A stretch of 64,000 bases of DNA from assembly GCA_020466095.1 (NCBI GenBank), contig CM035806.1:124835494-124899493 (forward strand), in the 5' to 3' direction. How positions within the stretch are numbered: position 1 is the first letter of the stretch; each line of letters begins with the position of its first letter. A program made the translations under genes and the position numbers. The stretch comes from Chlorops oryzae (lineage: Eukaryota > Arthropoda > Insecta > Diptera > Chloropidae). The notes under the pieces are model-generated. The model had not been told where the DNA came from and ran no database searches. It saw only the letters and a list, made by a program, of their open reading frames with translations. Of this stretch, positions 22,664-33,627 are shown in pieces.

Positions 22664-22678
22664 GTATCAAATTGATAC
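22664..22678. repeat. GTATCAA-A-TTGATAC palindrome, left subterminal
   Basis: Seven-base arms round one central base, 16 bp inside the left piggyBac end. The identical sequence is at 23621-23635 near the other end, and a one-base variant at 22842-22856. Candidate transposase- or host-factor-binding sites. Confidence 0.7.
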
Positions 22679-22963
22679 AAAATCACTTTTTGAATGGAAA
22701 TACAAAGAAAACGATTAAATGTAAGGACTTGAGTTTTTGGCCTATGTCACCGATTTTGAAAAGGAACATAAAAATTAGTTCGACAGATGTCAGTGACGCC
22801 ATAGAACGGCCCTGCAAAAAATGAAACGTATCGGCTGTACTGTATCATATTGATACAATACACATTTACTCCCTTTACAACGTTACCATGCGTGCATTTC
22901 TACATATATAGCTATACTTATTTTTCGATGTTACACTATAAGTCTCAACGAAGTACATTACAC

Positions 22964-23505
22964 AGAAAAAAATCGGTGGCTGAAACCGAAAAGAAAAAGT
23001 CAAACATCATTCTTTACTACAATCAAATCAAAAGTGTTGTTGATGTGTTGGACGAGAGAGTGGGCACATACAGATGCAAACGCAAGGTAAACCGGTGGCC
23101 GATGGTCATTTTCGAGAACATGTTGGACATTTGATTGTTCAATGCATTCGTTATTATCACGAAATTGAATCCCCAATGGAAAATATAGCAAAAAAAATAC
23201 CGCCGTCGGCTCTTTCTCATTGAAGTTGGTGAAGCTTTGGTAATGCCTTACATTGATACACGCAAGTCAATGCCACGAACACAAAACGCCTTTGCCGTTG
23301 TCCAGGCTATCAGAGGCATCCCAAATGATTTGAATGTTGCTTCAACAAGTGGAAGATTACCAAAATTGCCACCAGCAAAAAAAAGATCACGTTTTTACGG
23401 GTGGACATCGAAGAAATGCCAACTTTTACAGTAATCGGTGTGATCTATGCAAAAACTTTGTTGGTAACACTCACTTCTATAATTTTTGCGACAAATGGGC
23501 ATAAC
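22964..23505 (+). pseudogene. piggyBac transposase C-terminal remnant
   Basis: On the plus strand, 22970-23134 reads SVAETEKKKSNIILYYNQIK then SVVDVLDERVGTYRCKRKVN and RWPMVIFENMLDI. This is the conserved 'YN..K.GVD.LD......RRW...F...LD' block that follows the last catalytic Asp in piggyBac/PGBD proteins. A stop follows at 23132-23134. Further frames give RRRLFLIEVGEALVMPYIDT, then in another frame NRCDLCKNFVGNTHFYNFCD, which is the Cys-rich C-terminal end-binding domain. The N-terminal two thirds with the catalytic core are absent, and at least one stop and one frameshift interrupt what is left. Confidence 0.85.
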
Positions 23506-23681
23506 TTTTTTTTTGGAAATAACATTTTTTTTTGTCCAGAAATGAATAAATTTTGACCTCAAATAAAAAAATTGCAATTTATTTTATTTTTCCCGCGATT
23601 TTTGGCGTATTTTTCGACATGTATCAAATTGATACATATCAGCTTTTATGTTTGAATTTTTTTACAGCGGATGCGGGTTAA

Positions 23682-25393
23682 ACTTTTCGACTTTAAGTGC
23701 CATTTTACACGATTTATTAAAAGATTTTTAAATTATTTTTGATATAATATTGAAGAATGGTGTTTAAAAAATACAAAAGTTTTTAAAATTTTGAAAAAGC
23801 TTAAACCAAATTTGAGAAAAATTAGTTCAAATGAAGCAATGGTGCTAAAAATGCCAAACGCGATTTTCTCGAAATCCTTACGTGGTGGAATTTTTTTCAT
23901 ATTTTTCAATTATTCAGCAGACCAAAATCTATTAGAGCCACTACACTACCTCAAAAGGAGGGGGAAAAAATTCAATTTTGTATACCCGTGTTATTTCATG
24001 GAGGAGAAAAGAAGCTCCCAACCATACAGTGAAGTTTCCATCCTGTCTTCAAAAATGTCATGCAAAAGCTCATCATAAAACTCCTATAAGTTCCACTGGA
24101 ACTTTTCTTTTTTATTATTTTGAATAAAAAGTTTAGTTGAAAGCCTATTCCTTGAAGTTTGTTAATTGCACTGTGCTAGTTCAAAAAACCGACAGACGGA
24201 TTTCATATCTAGAAATAATAACTAAAACACGCTGAATACAATAATGGTATTGATTTTTTGGGATTGGCTCAGTTAACGGAGATTTTCGCGTTTAATGCTG
24301 GATCCCTAAAGTATGCAAGCATAACTTTGTTTTTTACTTAAAACATTTTACTTGGTATAAAATGCGGGGTTTGAACTTCAGAACTCTTATTTGCTAGTCA
24401 TTTGCTTTATAAACATCATAACTCTCGAAATCGGAAGTCAACAATTTTACTTCCCCTAAAAGTGTGCTTCACTTTTTAAATATATGTGATGGAAATTGAA
24501 AATAAGCATTTATTAAATTCGGTCAGTCCCTAATGTTACCACTACTAGTCCCTTCCTAATTCCACTTCTAATGTATTCAACTGACCTTTTCAACATGTGC
24601 CTGGCATTGGGGAGGGACTAGTCCGCAAAACGGCTGACCGTAGATCAATTTTTGGGTCAATTTTCATAATATTGTCTGGTTTTAGGCTAGTCAAATTAGG
24701 AATAAAAAAACAATTTCTTAAATATTTTTTATTTATGTTTTTATTTATTTTTTATTTATTTTAACAATATTTTTTCCTTTTCAATTTTTTTTTTTTCACA
24801 GCAGCAGTTTCTTTAAAAATATAAGTTGAGCAAAAGGTAACTTAACATATTTTTCACTGCTTTGTTAAAGATGAAAAAAACATTTTTTCTAAGTTGATGA
24901 AAGTCCCTTTTACAGGCTACCCTTAAACCAACCCGTTTACTACCGACCGCCGGCTAGACGAATTCGATGGAGTGAACTGCCATAATTTAACCGGTAAGGT
25001 TTGAACCGGTCAAAGGCCAGTCCTTCTTAGGAAATTGACCGGCTTATTTCTTCAAGGCAATTACCGGTGCGATTACAACTTAGTTTTGCACAGGAATTCT
25101 ACTAAATACAAGTAATTAACGTTATCGTCATTATTCTGTCATAAATATATAGCATCATGAACTAAATATATATATTTTTTAATTAAGTTAGACCTAACTT
25201 TTAAACCGCGATATCTCAAAAACTACAGCCAATCTAAAAAAAATGGTTGATGGGACTGATTTCAGCGACCCCCAATTATGTTTTCGAGATTCGTTTCCAT
25301 CTTGTCGGTAAAAAATAGTACCAGATTCAACAACAGTGTTATTATTTAAATATTACGTATTATATACTTTTTGAAAACACAAAACTAAAACAA
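23682..25393. other. Unassigned AT-rich stretch
   Basis: No gene supported. A short inverted repeat, ACTAGTCCCTTCC (24545-24557) and GGGAGGGACTAGT (24610-24622), is the only structure noted, apart from poly-T and TTTATTTAT runs at 24720-24790. Confidence 0.3.
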
Positions 25394-25980
25394 ACAAGTA
25401 AGGGTGTTATAGTCAGGCGAGCCAGGCAACAAAATACCCGACACAGACACACGTGTTCAAATATTTTTTATTATCAAGAGGTGTTTAAGGCCATTAGGGG
25501 CCCCATATACCGACTTTTGTTGAATTTCTTTATGAAAACCACCCTTTTGCCACGCCCACTTTTCCAATTTTTTTGTTTTCTAATCGGAGGCCTTAATATA
25601 CGCTCAAATTCTAAGTTTCAGTGGAATATCTCAAAAAAATCTGATTGTGGGGCAGTTTGGAGATTTTTGTGACAGACCCTAGTACTGGAGGTACCCCTAA
25701 AAATGGTCCAATTGGGTCCATTCTAGAACTTGTTCTTACTTATGTCCCCGTGAGCACACATACCAAATTTTTTCAAGATAGCTCAACTCCTTCGATAAGA
25801 TAACTGTATACAGAGAGACGGACAGACAGACGGACAGACAGATGGACAGACAGACGGACAGACAGACGGACAGACAGACGGACAGACAGACGGACAGACA
25901 GACGGACAGACAGACGGACAGACAGACGGACGGACATGTCCAAATCGAATCTCCTGGTGACGCTGATCATTTCTATATAT
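25394..25980 (-). mobile_element. DINE-like family A with expanded GACAGACG core
   Basis: Complete at its ACAAGTAAGGGTG end. Its core has grown to ~16 units of GACAGACG (25812-25935). It stops at ATTTCTATATAT, where it meets the head of the next copy. Confidence 0.9.
25812..25935. repeat. (GACAGACG)n minisatellite
   Basis: Octamer array inside the DINE copy. No unique spacers occur between the units. Confidence 0.95.
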
Positions 25981-25981
25981 A

Positions 25982-26866
25982 TTTATACCCGACACACTCT
26001 GTGTCGAGGGTATATTGCGTTTGTTGGGTTGTGTGTAACACCCAGAACCAGTCGAGATAGACCATACAAAATGTATATAGAAATGATCAGCGTCACCAGG
26101 AGATTCGATTTAGACATGTCCGTCTGTCCGTCTGTCTGTCTGTCTGTCTGTCCGTCTGTCTGTCTGTCTGTATACAGTTATCTTATCGAAGGAGTTGAGC
26201 TATCTTGACAAAATTTGGTATGCGTGCTCACGGGGACATGAGTAAGAACAAGTTCGAGAATGGACCCGATCGGACCATTTTTAGGGGTACCTCCAGTACT
26301 AGGGTCTGTTACGAAAATCACAAAAACTGCTCTAAACTCGAAGTTTTTCAACATATTTTGATGAAATTTGATATTTGAACATGTTTCAAGGCAAGTAATA
26401 CGATTTCCAAAAATTTTAAAAGTGGGCGTGGCAGAAGGGCGTTTTTCGAAAATGGTCCCCTAAACCCGAACTTCAAATGGGACTTGAACGAAAGTTGGCT
26501 ATTATGTTTCTTTTGTAGCCATAAACATTCTCCCAAAAAATTTCCTGGATCGGTCCATTATTAAGGGTACCTCCAGTACTAGGGTCTGTCACAAAAATCT
26601 CAAAACTGCCTCAAAATCGGACTTTTTCCAAATATTTCAATGAAACTTAGGATTTGAGCGTATATCTAAGCCTCCGATTAGTATTCCAAAAAATTGGAAA
26701 AGTGGGCGTGGCAGAGGGGCAGTTTTCATAAAGAAATATAACAAAAGTCGGTGTATTGGGCCCCCATATGGCCTTAACACTTCTTGATATTAAAAATTAT
26801 TTGAACACGTGTGTCTGTGTCGGGTATTCTATTGTCAGGCTCGCCTGACTATAACACCCTTACTTG
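25982..26866 (+). mobile_element. DINE-like family A, full-length, head-to-head with the previous copy
   Basis: From TTATACCCGACACACTCTGT to CACCCTTACTTG. Both terminal hairpins are present, with two internal AGGGTCTGT(C/T)AC blocks. Together with the inverted copy at 25394-25980 it forms a long inverted repeat. Confidence 0.92.
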
Positions 26867-26869
26867 TTT

Positions 26870-27290
26870 TCAATTCAATTCAATAGGAATGCTTATATCC
26901 TAAGCTAATTAACCTCTTTGGTTCTTTGTCTTGGATTTTCCACCAAGACAATGCTCCCATTCATAACGCGCGAATCGTAAAGTCATACATTTCAAGTCAA
27001 AATGTTGAAATATTGTCTTGGCCACCATATTCTCCGGATCTTAATATTATTGAAAACGTTTGGGGCTGGCTATAACGAAAAATGTATGAAGGAGGAAAAC
27101 AATATGATGATAAGGAGTCCCTAATTTCAACAATTAAATCCGCATGGAACGACATTTCTTTGGATTACCTCCAATCCTTATATTCTTCTTTAAAAGACAG
27201 ACTTTTTTAGGTAATTAACAAAAATGGAGGAAGTACACACTACAAAAACACGCTTTTTCAGTTGTACTCATTTTATTTAAAACCAATGTA
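26870..27290 (+). pseudogene. Tc1/mariner (Tc3-like) transposase C-terminal fragment
   Basis: From 26933, WIFHQDNAPIHNARIVKSYI, then VEILSWPPYSPDLNIIENVW, GWL, stop, RKMYEGGKQYDDKESLISTI, LDYLQSLYSSLKDRLF. It has the second catalytic Asp (HQDNAPIH) and the catalytic Glu (IIENVW), with the 34-residue spacing of Tc1-family enzymes. The sequence style is nearest Tc3. A TAA codon at 27074-27076 interrupts it, and the N-terminal half is replaced by the DINE copy just upstream. Not functional. Confidence 0.85.
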
Positions 27291-27782
27291 AAAAAAAAAA
27301 GTAATGTCGTTTTAAGAAATTTTAAGATTTTTGATACTGCGTCTATTCTATTGAATTGCAAAAATATGTTTTTTTTTAAGTACCTTCATATGAAATAAGA
27401 AAAAATCGTTTTTTTTCGTTTCAAATTTTGTTTTGCTATTTTATGTGTGGAAGTATTAAATAAAGAAGATATTTGCATTCTCTCTATTTTTAATTCACTT
27501 GAATAAATGAAGATATATAGGAATTAGTTTGCAAGGTAAGGGTGCGTCTAAATCATTGAAAGAGAGTGTATTGTTTATACATTTAAGCATTTATACGGCA
27601 AAAGATTAGAAAGCTGATTATACCGAAGTCGGGCTGGACCAACCCTAGCTTTCCTACTTGTTTTTCAATATAATTGAGGTGTTTCAATACAATTAAAATT
27701 CAAATACAATTACTTGTAATTGGAAAACTTTCAATTACAATTACATGTAATTGTAATTGAGAAAATTTGTAATTGGGTTTGC
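27291..27782. other. Unassigned, with a short family B DINE end
   Basis: 27611-27665 is a degraded family B terminus (minus orientation, AAGTCGGGCTGGACCAACCC then CTACTTGTTTT). 27690-27775 is a run of AATTGTAATTG/CAATTACA words. No gene. Confidence 0.4.
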
Positions 27783-28013
27783 CGAGGTCTGCCCCATAAG
27801 CACGCTTACCAACTTTCGTCAAGATAGCTCAACTCCTTCGATAAGAAGACTGCATACAGATAGACAGACGGACGGACATGTCTAAATCGAATCTCCTGGT
27901 GACGCTGATCATTTCTATATACCTTTTGTATGGTCTATCTCGACTGGTTCTGGGTGTTACACAACCACACAAACGAAATATACCCTCGACACAGAGTGTG
28001 TCGGGTATAAAAA
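27783..28013 (-). mobile_element. DINE-like family A, 3'-half fragment
   Basis: Contains TAGCTCAACTCCTTCGATAA, GACGGACGGACATGTC, GATCATTTCTATATACC and the hairpin end GACACAGAGTGTGTCGGGTA. The GTCAGGC end is missing. Confidence 0.88.
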
Positions 28014-28799
28014 TCGGTAAAAACCACTGAATTTGAAGAGATGTAGCGTCCGTATATATTTAAATTTTGCAAAATTATTTTGGGGTTTTCTGTTCTGAAG
28101 TATTTCCTTTAAAACGGTGCCAAAATTGTTATGTTCCAACACCACAAAAATTTTGATTTATTTTAATGGGACAAATCACTGGGAGCCGTAGAGATTGGAA
28201 AATACTTGGAGCTCTCAAGTGGACTGGAGCACTCCTTCTATTTATTACCAGCTTTTGTATGGTCTCAAATCACTGTGCGGCTGTCTCACGAGCTTTCCGT
28301 TGTTTTTTAATCATTTTGTTCCACTTGAAGCGGCCGCATTATCCCGAAATCCTCCTTTCGGGCCTGTGCTACCTCAATGTTAGACGAGTTGACAAAAAAG
28401 GGTTCGCTCGATGTAAGACAACTTTTTGAACTGCCCAAAAGAGAGCGATCAAATTTGGGTAATTCCATCGTGATTTTCGCACCCGTCACACTCCCATTTT
28501 TGTTTTTAGTTCAGAAATACAGTTAAGAGAGAGATAGAGTTTACTGTATAAAAAAATTGTATAAAAACGACACAAAGCTTCCTAATTATCTAACTAAAAA
28601 AGAAAAAAGTTTAGATTTTGGAGATTGTAAATAATTCCGGTAAAAATTTTATTCAAAAAAGAAAAAAATATTTAAAAAAAAAATCAATATGAAAACACAA
28701 CAACAAGCTGAATATAACTTTCAATATCCAAACAACGGCATCACTAACGAAAGACTTTAGGCATTGAGATGAAAATATTTATCAATTGGTGGACATGGT
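28014..28799. other. Spacer downstream of the 345-aa gene
   Basis: 28160-28490 is less AT-rich. A minus-strand frame there includes KFDRSLLGSSKSCLTSSEPF and EDFGIMRPLQVEQND, which could be a decayed exon or transposon piece; I cannot assign it. AATAAA on the minus strand at 28648-28653 serves the gene above. Confidence 0.3.
28648..28653 (-). terminator. Polyadenylation signal, 345-aa gene
   Basis: AATAAA on the minus strand, ~150 bp after the stop codon. Confidence 0.6.
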
Positions 28800-29837
28800 T
28801 CACCATGTTCGAAATTGAGCCGAATAGGCATAGTTTCCCATCGCACGTGCTGGTATTAGAAACGGTTGTGCAAGCAACGGTTGCGCAAGTTCAAGTTGCG
28901 CTAGCATTGCTGTTGGTGCATTATTTGACGTATCGATGACAACGCCAGGTACGAAAACACGCTCTGCGTCGGGATTTTCTTCGGCATCAGTGGCTGGCCG
29001 TGGTCTTAAAGGAGTTAGGCTAACACCGCAAACGGGATTCTTTGAATTGTTGATTGATTTTTCGGTTGCCTCTTGCTCCGGCTTTGGCTCAGTTGAGTCA
29101 ATTTTCGATGGTGCTGTTGTTGTTGTTTTGCTGTTGTTTTTTGTTGCGCCAACATCATCAACGATTATTGGTCCGTCAAGGGCTAACAATGATGCCGATT
29201 GAATTTCATTGGGTAGATTAAATGCCGTCCTTGGACGGTATCCAGCTGCGGGATATGGTGCTCCCTTTTGTGATGTCGACTGTGATGGTGGCGGCGGTGT
29301 GGTCGATTCAACAGTCTCTCGCTCTTCGTTGGGTAATTTGAATGCGCGATCAGGACGGTAACCGGCTGGTGCATATGGTGCTTTAATTGGCTTATTACTA
29401 TCATCGTTATATATTTCTGCTGGTGGTTCGATTTCGGTTGTTGTTATTAGTGTTTCTGTTGTTGGAGTTATTGTTGTTGTCATAAGGTCATAGTTAGCCG
29501 TAGTTGGTATGATTGTGCTCAAGAATTCCGGAGAATTTGTTGTTGTTGTTGTCGTTATTAAGGCATCCGCGTCCTGTTCAGCAGGTAGATCGAAAGCACG
29601 CGATGGACGATAACCAGCAGCAGGATACGGCGTTGGTGTTGGTCTTAATTCACGAACCGTTGCTTGAATTTCTGGTTGAGTTGTGTTGACCTGTGGCTCA
29701 ACATCGCCAACCGTTGTTTCATTTCGAATGTCAATAACAACCTCTTTGCCAAAACGATTGAAACGTATTTGACGTGCTTGAATTGCTGTCGCTGCAACAA
29801 GCAAAATCATAATGATGTCGATTGATTTATTCAACAT
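28800..29837 (-). CDS. Secreted protein with three PYxxAGYRPxxAFxLP repeats, 345 aa
   Basis: Single open exon. Residues 1-21 are a signal peptide (MLNKSIDIIMILLVAATAIQ, cleavage near AR). Three copies of a ~16-residue repeat follow: PYPAAGYRPSRAFDLP (70-85), PYAPAGYRPDRAFKLP (154-169) and PYPAAGYRPRTAFNLP (194-209). They are separated by Thr/Pro-rich mucin-like linkers (TTTTTTNSPE; TTTITPTTETLITTTEIEPP). A single Cys lies at 270 and the C-terminus is hydrophobic (QLELAQPLLAQPFLIPA). It ends in Trp, like the proteins at 49720 and 38588. The Thr-rich linkers suggest O-glycosylation, and the repeat resembles motifs in insect extracellular low-complexity proteins. A TATA box at 29994 and a poly(A) signal support a real gene. 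No frame damage. Orthologue not recognised; matrix or cuticle function is inference. Confidence 0.9.
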   Translation of the reverse strand: MLNKSIDIIMILLVAATAIQARQIRFNRFGKEVVIDIRNETTVGDVEPQVNTTQPEIQATVRELRPTPTPYPAAGYRPSRAFDLPAEQDADALITTTTTTNSPEFLSTIIPTTANYDLMTTTITPTTETLITTTEIEPPAEIYNDDSNKPIKAPYAPAGYRPDRAFKLPNEERETVESTTPPPPSQSTSQKGAPYPAAGYRPRTAFNLPNEIQSASLLALDGPIIVDDVGATKNNSKTTTTAPSKIDSTEPKPEQEATEKSINNSKNPVCGVSLTPLRPRPATDAEENPDAERVFVPGVVIDTSNNAPTAMLAQLELAQPLLAQPFLIPARAMGNYAYSAQFRTW

Positions 29838-29993
29838 TGTATTTTTTTTTGGTTTTATTCTTTATTTATTGGTGAACCGTTAAAAAGATTGAATCACACA
29901 AAAATGAAAAAAAAAACAATTGACTAAAATATTCTGAACCTTAAGCATCGACGATCGCGTTCGACTACGAGACGAACTTTGATTCTCAAAGAC

Positions 29994-30003
29994 TTTTATA
30001 TAA
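29994..30003 (-). promoter_or_regulatory. TATA box of the 345-aa gene
   Basis: TATATAAAAG on the minus strand, ~157 bp upstream of the ATG. A start ~30 bp downstream gives a leader of ~130 nt with no competing upstream gene. Confidence 0.65.
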
Positions 30004-30594
30004 ATCGCGCAACGTGGATTGTCGCAACGCTCTTCCTCCTGCGTTCCTCTCCATGCTTAGCCATTAAATTTCATTCCATGCCATTTCATTCCACATCCGT
30101 CCGTTTCATGCCATTCCATCCATTCCGATTCGTTTCATGCCGTTTGATTCGGCTCAATTACAAATCAATCGTAATGTTCTGACTTGCCTGTCTATGTTCG
30201 GCTTGGAAATCCCCAGCTTACTTAGCGCACGACTGGCGATTCGTTCGCTCATTCAATCACACAGTCCTCGACTCCCACCCCCATGGCCTTATACACTTAA
30301 ATGGTTCTAAAACAATCCATATCCACCAACGCACTCACTAAAAATAACCTCAACAATTCTATAATTAACGCACCATCGAACATTTTTCGACTTTTCAGAT
30401 ATGGCCGCTTAAAATACACTGGAAAAAAAATACTGAACGTGTTTTAAATTTAAATGTATGCCTTTTTTTGATGAGGGAAGTTCAAACCATTGGCTAAGTC
30501 TCACGCTGCAGGAATCCAAAAATGCATATCACTCATAAGCGATTGGCGAAAATTCCTAACAATGTTTATTACTCATTTGTGAATATATATTTTT
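30004..30594. other. Upstream region of the 345-aa gene
   Basis: Contains a patch of imperfect CATTCCATTTCATGCC-type repeats (30070-30145). No coding frame. Promoter-distal control elements could be here but none is identifiable. Confidence 0.3.
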
Positions 30595-32241
30595 TTATAC
30601 CCGACACACTCTGTGTCGGGGGCATACTGCGTTTGTGTGGTTGTGTGTAACACCCAGAACCAGTCGAGATAGACCATACAAGATGTACCTATATAGAAAT
30701 GATCAGCGTCACCCGGAGATTCGAATTAGCCATGTTTGTCTGACTGTCTACAGTTTTCTTATCGAAGGAGTTGAGCTTTCTTTGGTATGGAAATTGGGTA
30801 TGCGTGCTCATGGGGACATGAGGAAAAACAAGTTTGTGAATGGACCCGATCGAACCATTTTTAAGGGTACCTCCCGTACTAGGGTCTGTAACGAAAATCA
30901 CAAAATCTGTTTTAAAAGCGGAGTTTTTCAATATATTTTGATTGAATTTGACATTTGAACATATCTTATGGGAATTAATGTGATTTCCAAAAATTGGAAA
31001 AGTCGGCGTGGTAGAAGGGCGTTTTTCGAAAATTGTCTCCTAGTCCCAAAATTCCTATGGGACCTGAACGAAAGTTGCACAGAGAAAAAAAATAACTGTA
31101 AATTATACCAATTTCGCTCTTAACCCAACAATTTTCGCTCTTAAAATGATCTCAAGAGTTTTTAGCTTTTAAACCAACAATGTTATCACTGTTATTTTTT
31201 TTAAGAGCGAAGTTGTTGCGTTAAGAAAGGTGGCTTTTAAAATGTCCGAGCGCGAAAACGGTGGATTTGAAATGCACAGCTTTTAAAATCTCCAAAAGCG
31301 AAAATTTTGATTTAAAATTGAAAACTTTTAATAATTTCCAAAAGTGACACTGTTGATTAAAAATGCACAGCTGTAGATAATTTTATTATCTATTCGCAAA
31401 AATAATTTGAGAAAAATGTGTTTCCTCCTCTTAACATAACACCAAAAATAGCCATCGGATGGACTTCATCCGATTTTGTCACTCCGTTGCCGTGACTGCT
31501 TTCGCAATGCTTAAAAAGTTCTAAGATGAATAAATGTCTTATATGTCCTATTTTATGAAACAAATGAGAATTATACCGAACGAAAAGAAATGTAATTAAG
31601 TGCTCAGTGCTCTTAACTGAAATAGTTTCGCTCTTAACAAATTCAATAAAATGTAGTTGGAATAACAGTTCAGCTGTAAAAATCCGAACTTTAAATGCGA
31701 AAGTATTTAAATCTACGGATTCACTATTAAAGTTACTAATTTCACTCTTAAATGATAGCCAAGAGCGTTTTCATTGTTGGGTTAAAAGCTAAATCCTTTA
31801 GATTCAAGAGCATTTTCTCTAAGAGCGTTGCACTCTTGAATTTACTACGTGTTTTTTTCTCTGTGTGGCAATTATGCTTCTTTTGTAGCCATACACATCC
31901 TCCTCTAAATTTTGCTTGATTGGTTCATTATTAAGGTTACCTCCCGTACTAAGGTATGTCACAAAAATCCCTAAACTGCCCTAAAATCGTACCTTTTCGA
32001 AATATTTCAATGAAACTTAGAATATGAGCCTCGGACTATAATTCAATAAAATTGGAACAGTGGGCGTGGCAAAGAAATTTAACAAAAGTCGTTATATGGG
32101 GCCCCTTGTGTCTTTAAAAATCTCTAGAATATTCTTTCCTAATGGTCCTGTTTTTAGGCGCGGTTTAAAAATTATTTAATCATGTGTGTCTGTGTCGGGT
32201 ATTTTATTGTCAGACTCGCCTGACTATAACACCCTTACTTG
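30595..32241 (+). mobile_element. DINE-like family A, full-length, split by a TIR element
   Basis: From TTTATACCCGACACACTCTG to CACCCTTACTTG. Comparison with the copy at 25982 shows the block GAACGAAAGTTGGC...TTATG cut by 788 bp at 31078-31865. The core microsatellite is nearly lost. Confidence 0.9.
31078..31865. mobile_element. TIR element with CACAGAGAAAAAA ends
   Basis: Inverted ends CACAGAGAAAAAAA / TTTTTTTCTCTGTG. The target dinucleotide TG appears on both sides (31076-31077, 31866-31867), and intact DINE copies have it once. The interior is rich in CTCTTAA/TTAAGAG words (more than ten) in both orientations, with no coding frame and no tRNA-like module. Its ends resemble those of the CACCGAGAGAAA elements at 45692 and 57734. 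Confidence 0.85.
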
Positions 32242-33503
32242 TCTTAAATGTTTTTCTTCGATTTTTCAATTTATCCAATTACGTTAGTTCAGTGTTTCTC
32301 CGTGAATTCAACGCTCATGCCTGGCATACAAATTTCCTTTTCGAATTACTTATTAATAAAAAAAAAATATATTCGCTTTCGGAATATTCATTTACAGTGG
32401 GACAAATCATGCAAGAAAAATCTTTAATAACTTATTCTCAAATACTCACGAGAAAGAAACAGTAAAAGAAGAGGAATTAAAATTCGCTGAAATTGGTCAA
32501 AAAACTTGAAAATTTCATTTTTAATTCCTTAAAGCCCATAAAAGATTTATCTTCCAATAGGTTCAACGATTTGAAAGCGTTTTTTTGAAATAGTAAATCC
32601 CAAAAATCATTAAAAATATGTGGGGATAAATTTTCCCACATGCTTTAAAGGGTTAATGAACGAATGTCGTCTTGGTGATGGTGGGGATTTGTTTTTCTAA
32701 TGTAGCTGCGGCGGACAGACGAGTCGATACTTCGCATATTAAACTTAAGCGGAAGTTTAAAACCGGCGCGGGAAGGGAAGGCGAGAGCTCAACAATGAAC
32801 CGCGAATCGTGTGCCCTTGAACGGCAATTACCTAGAAAGAGTTTGACAAAGAAAGCGTAATTGTTTCATAGCTATTGGTTGAATGTAGGGCAAGAGAAAA
32901 TGTTTATGCTGAGCACCTAAAAGTATAACTTTCAATATTTAAAAAAACCAATTAATATAATTTGAGTCTATTATAAGTGGAGTTTCATTAAGGGCTTAAG
33001 AAAAGTTACACGACTCCCAAAAATTTTGCTCAAAATGTCTTGGAACGTGGACAAAATCGGATTAATTAACAGACTTCCTTTTATTGGAAATATTCAAATT
33101 ATAAAAGTGCATAGTTTTAAGTGCTGAATTTAATTTCTTTTCCGTTACCCTGGACGAATGATAATAATTCTCGAAATCCTTACATTACGATTTCGGATAA
33201 GCCTTGAAGAGTGTAGCCATTTTGTAACGAAATAAGTAATGATGTTTAAAAAATCACCAAAATATTGACCTATGGCCAATATATTGCATTAAAAATTTTT
33301 TAGATGTTCCATAGAGAGTAATTTGATATACATGTATATTTCTGAGACCTTGTGAGTATTCTAAAGAGGAGAAACCGGTTACATGCCAGTTGCTCAAAAA
33401 GTCTGGGGTCCTTCGGAATGTTCGGGAATTCATCATGTTGCTCTCGAGTTCTTCGGCGGTGTTTTCCTGATCTAAATAATAAAAATGCCTCCCTTTTCAA
33501 AAC
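32242..33503. other. Unassigned
   Basis: No gene, RNA or repeat end recognised. 32670-32860 has a frame with a KLKRKFKTGAGREGESSTMN stretch but no context supporting a gene. Confidence 0.3.
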
Positions 33504-33582
33504 CACTGCTCTGAGAAAAAAACCAACAATTTTATTGGTTGAAGTGTACCCAACAACCTTATACTTTCAAATAAAGACTGCT

Positions 33583-33627
33583 ACTGTTGTTGCGTCCCAT
33601 TTATAATAAGTAGGACGCAACAACAGT
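33583..33627. repeat. Perfect 15-bp hairpin
   Basis: ACTGTTGTTGCGTCC and GGACGCAACAACAGT with a 15-nt AT-rich loop. Confidence 0.9.

Larger units (their letters stand above)
22648..23677 (+). mobile_element. piggyBac-type element, internally deleted
   Basis: TTAA tetranucleotides at 22644-22647 and 23678-23681 flank inverted ends CCCGGATCCGCTGTAA / TTACAGCGGATGCGGG. A TTAA duplication and CCC terminus define piggyBac. At 1030 bp it is well under half the size of an autonomous element and keeps only the end of the transposase. Confidence 0.93.

Noticed and set aside
25773..26208. Frames with PSVCPSVC or RQTDRQTD repeats; array resembling a CRISPR
   Set aside because: They are the GACAGACG core of DINE copies; there are no unique spacers, and this is a eukaryotic genome.
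28166..28489. Three overlapping frames of 60-87 aa
   Set aside because: No motif or promoter; possibly an old transposon piece but not assignable.
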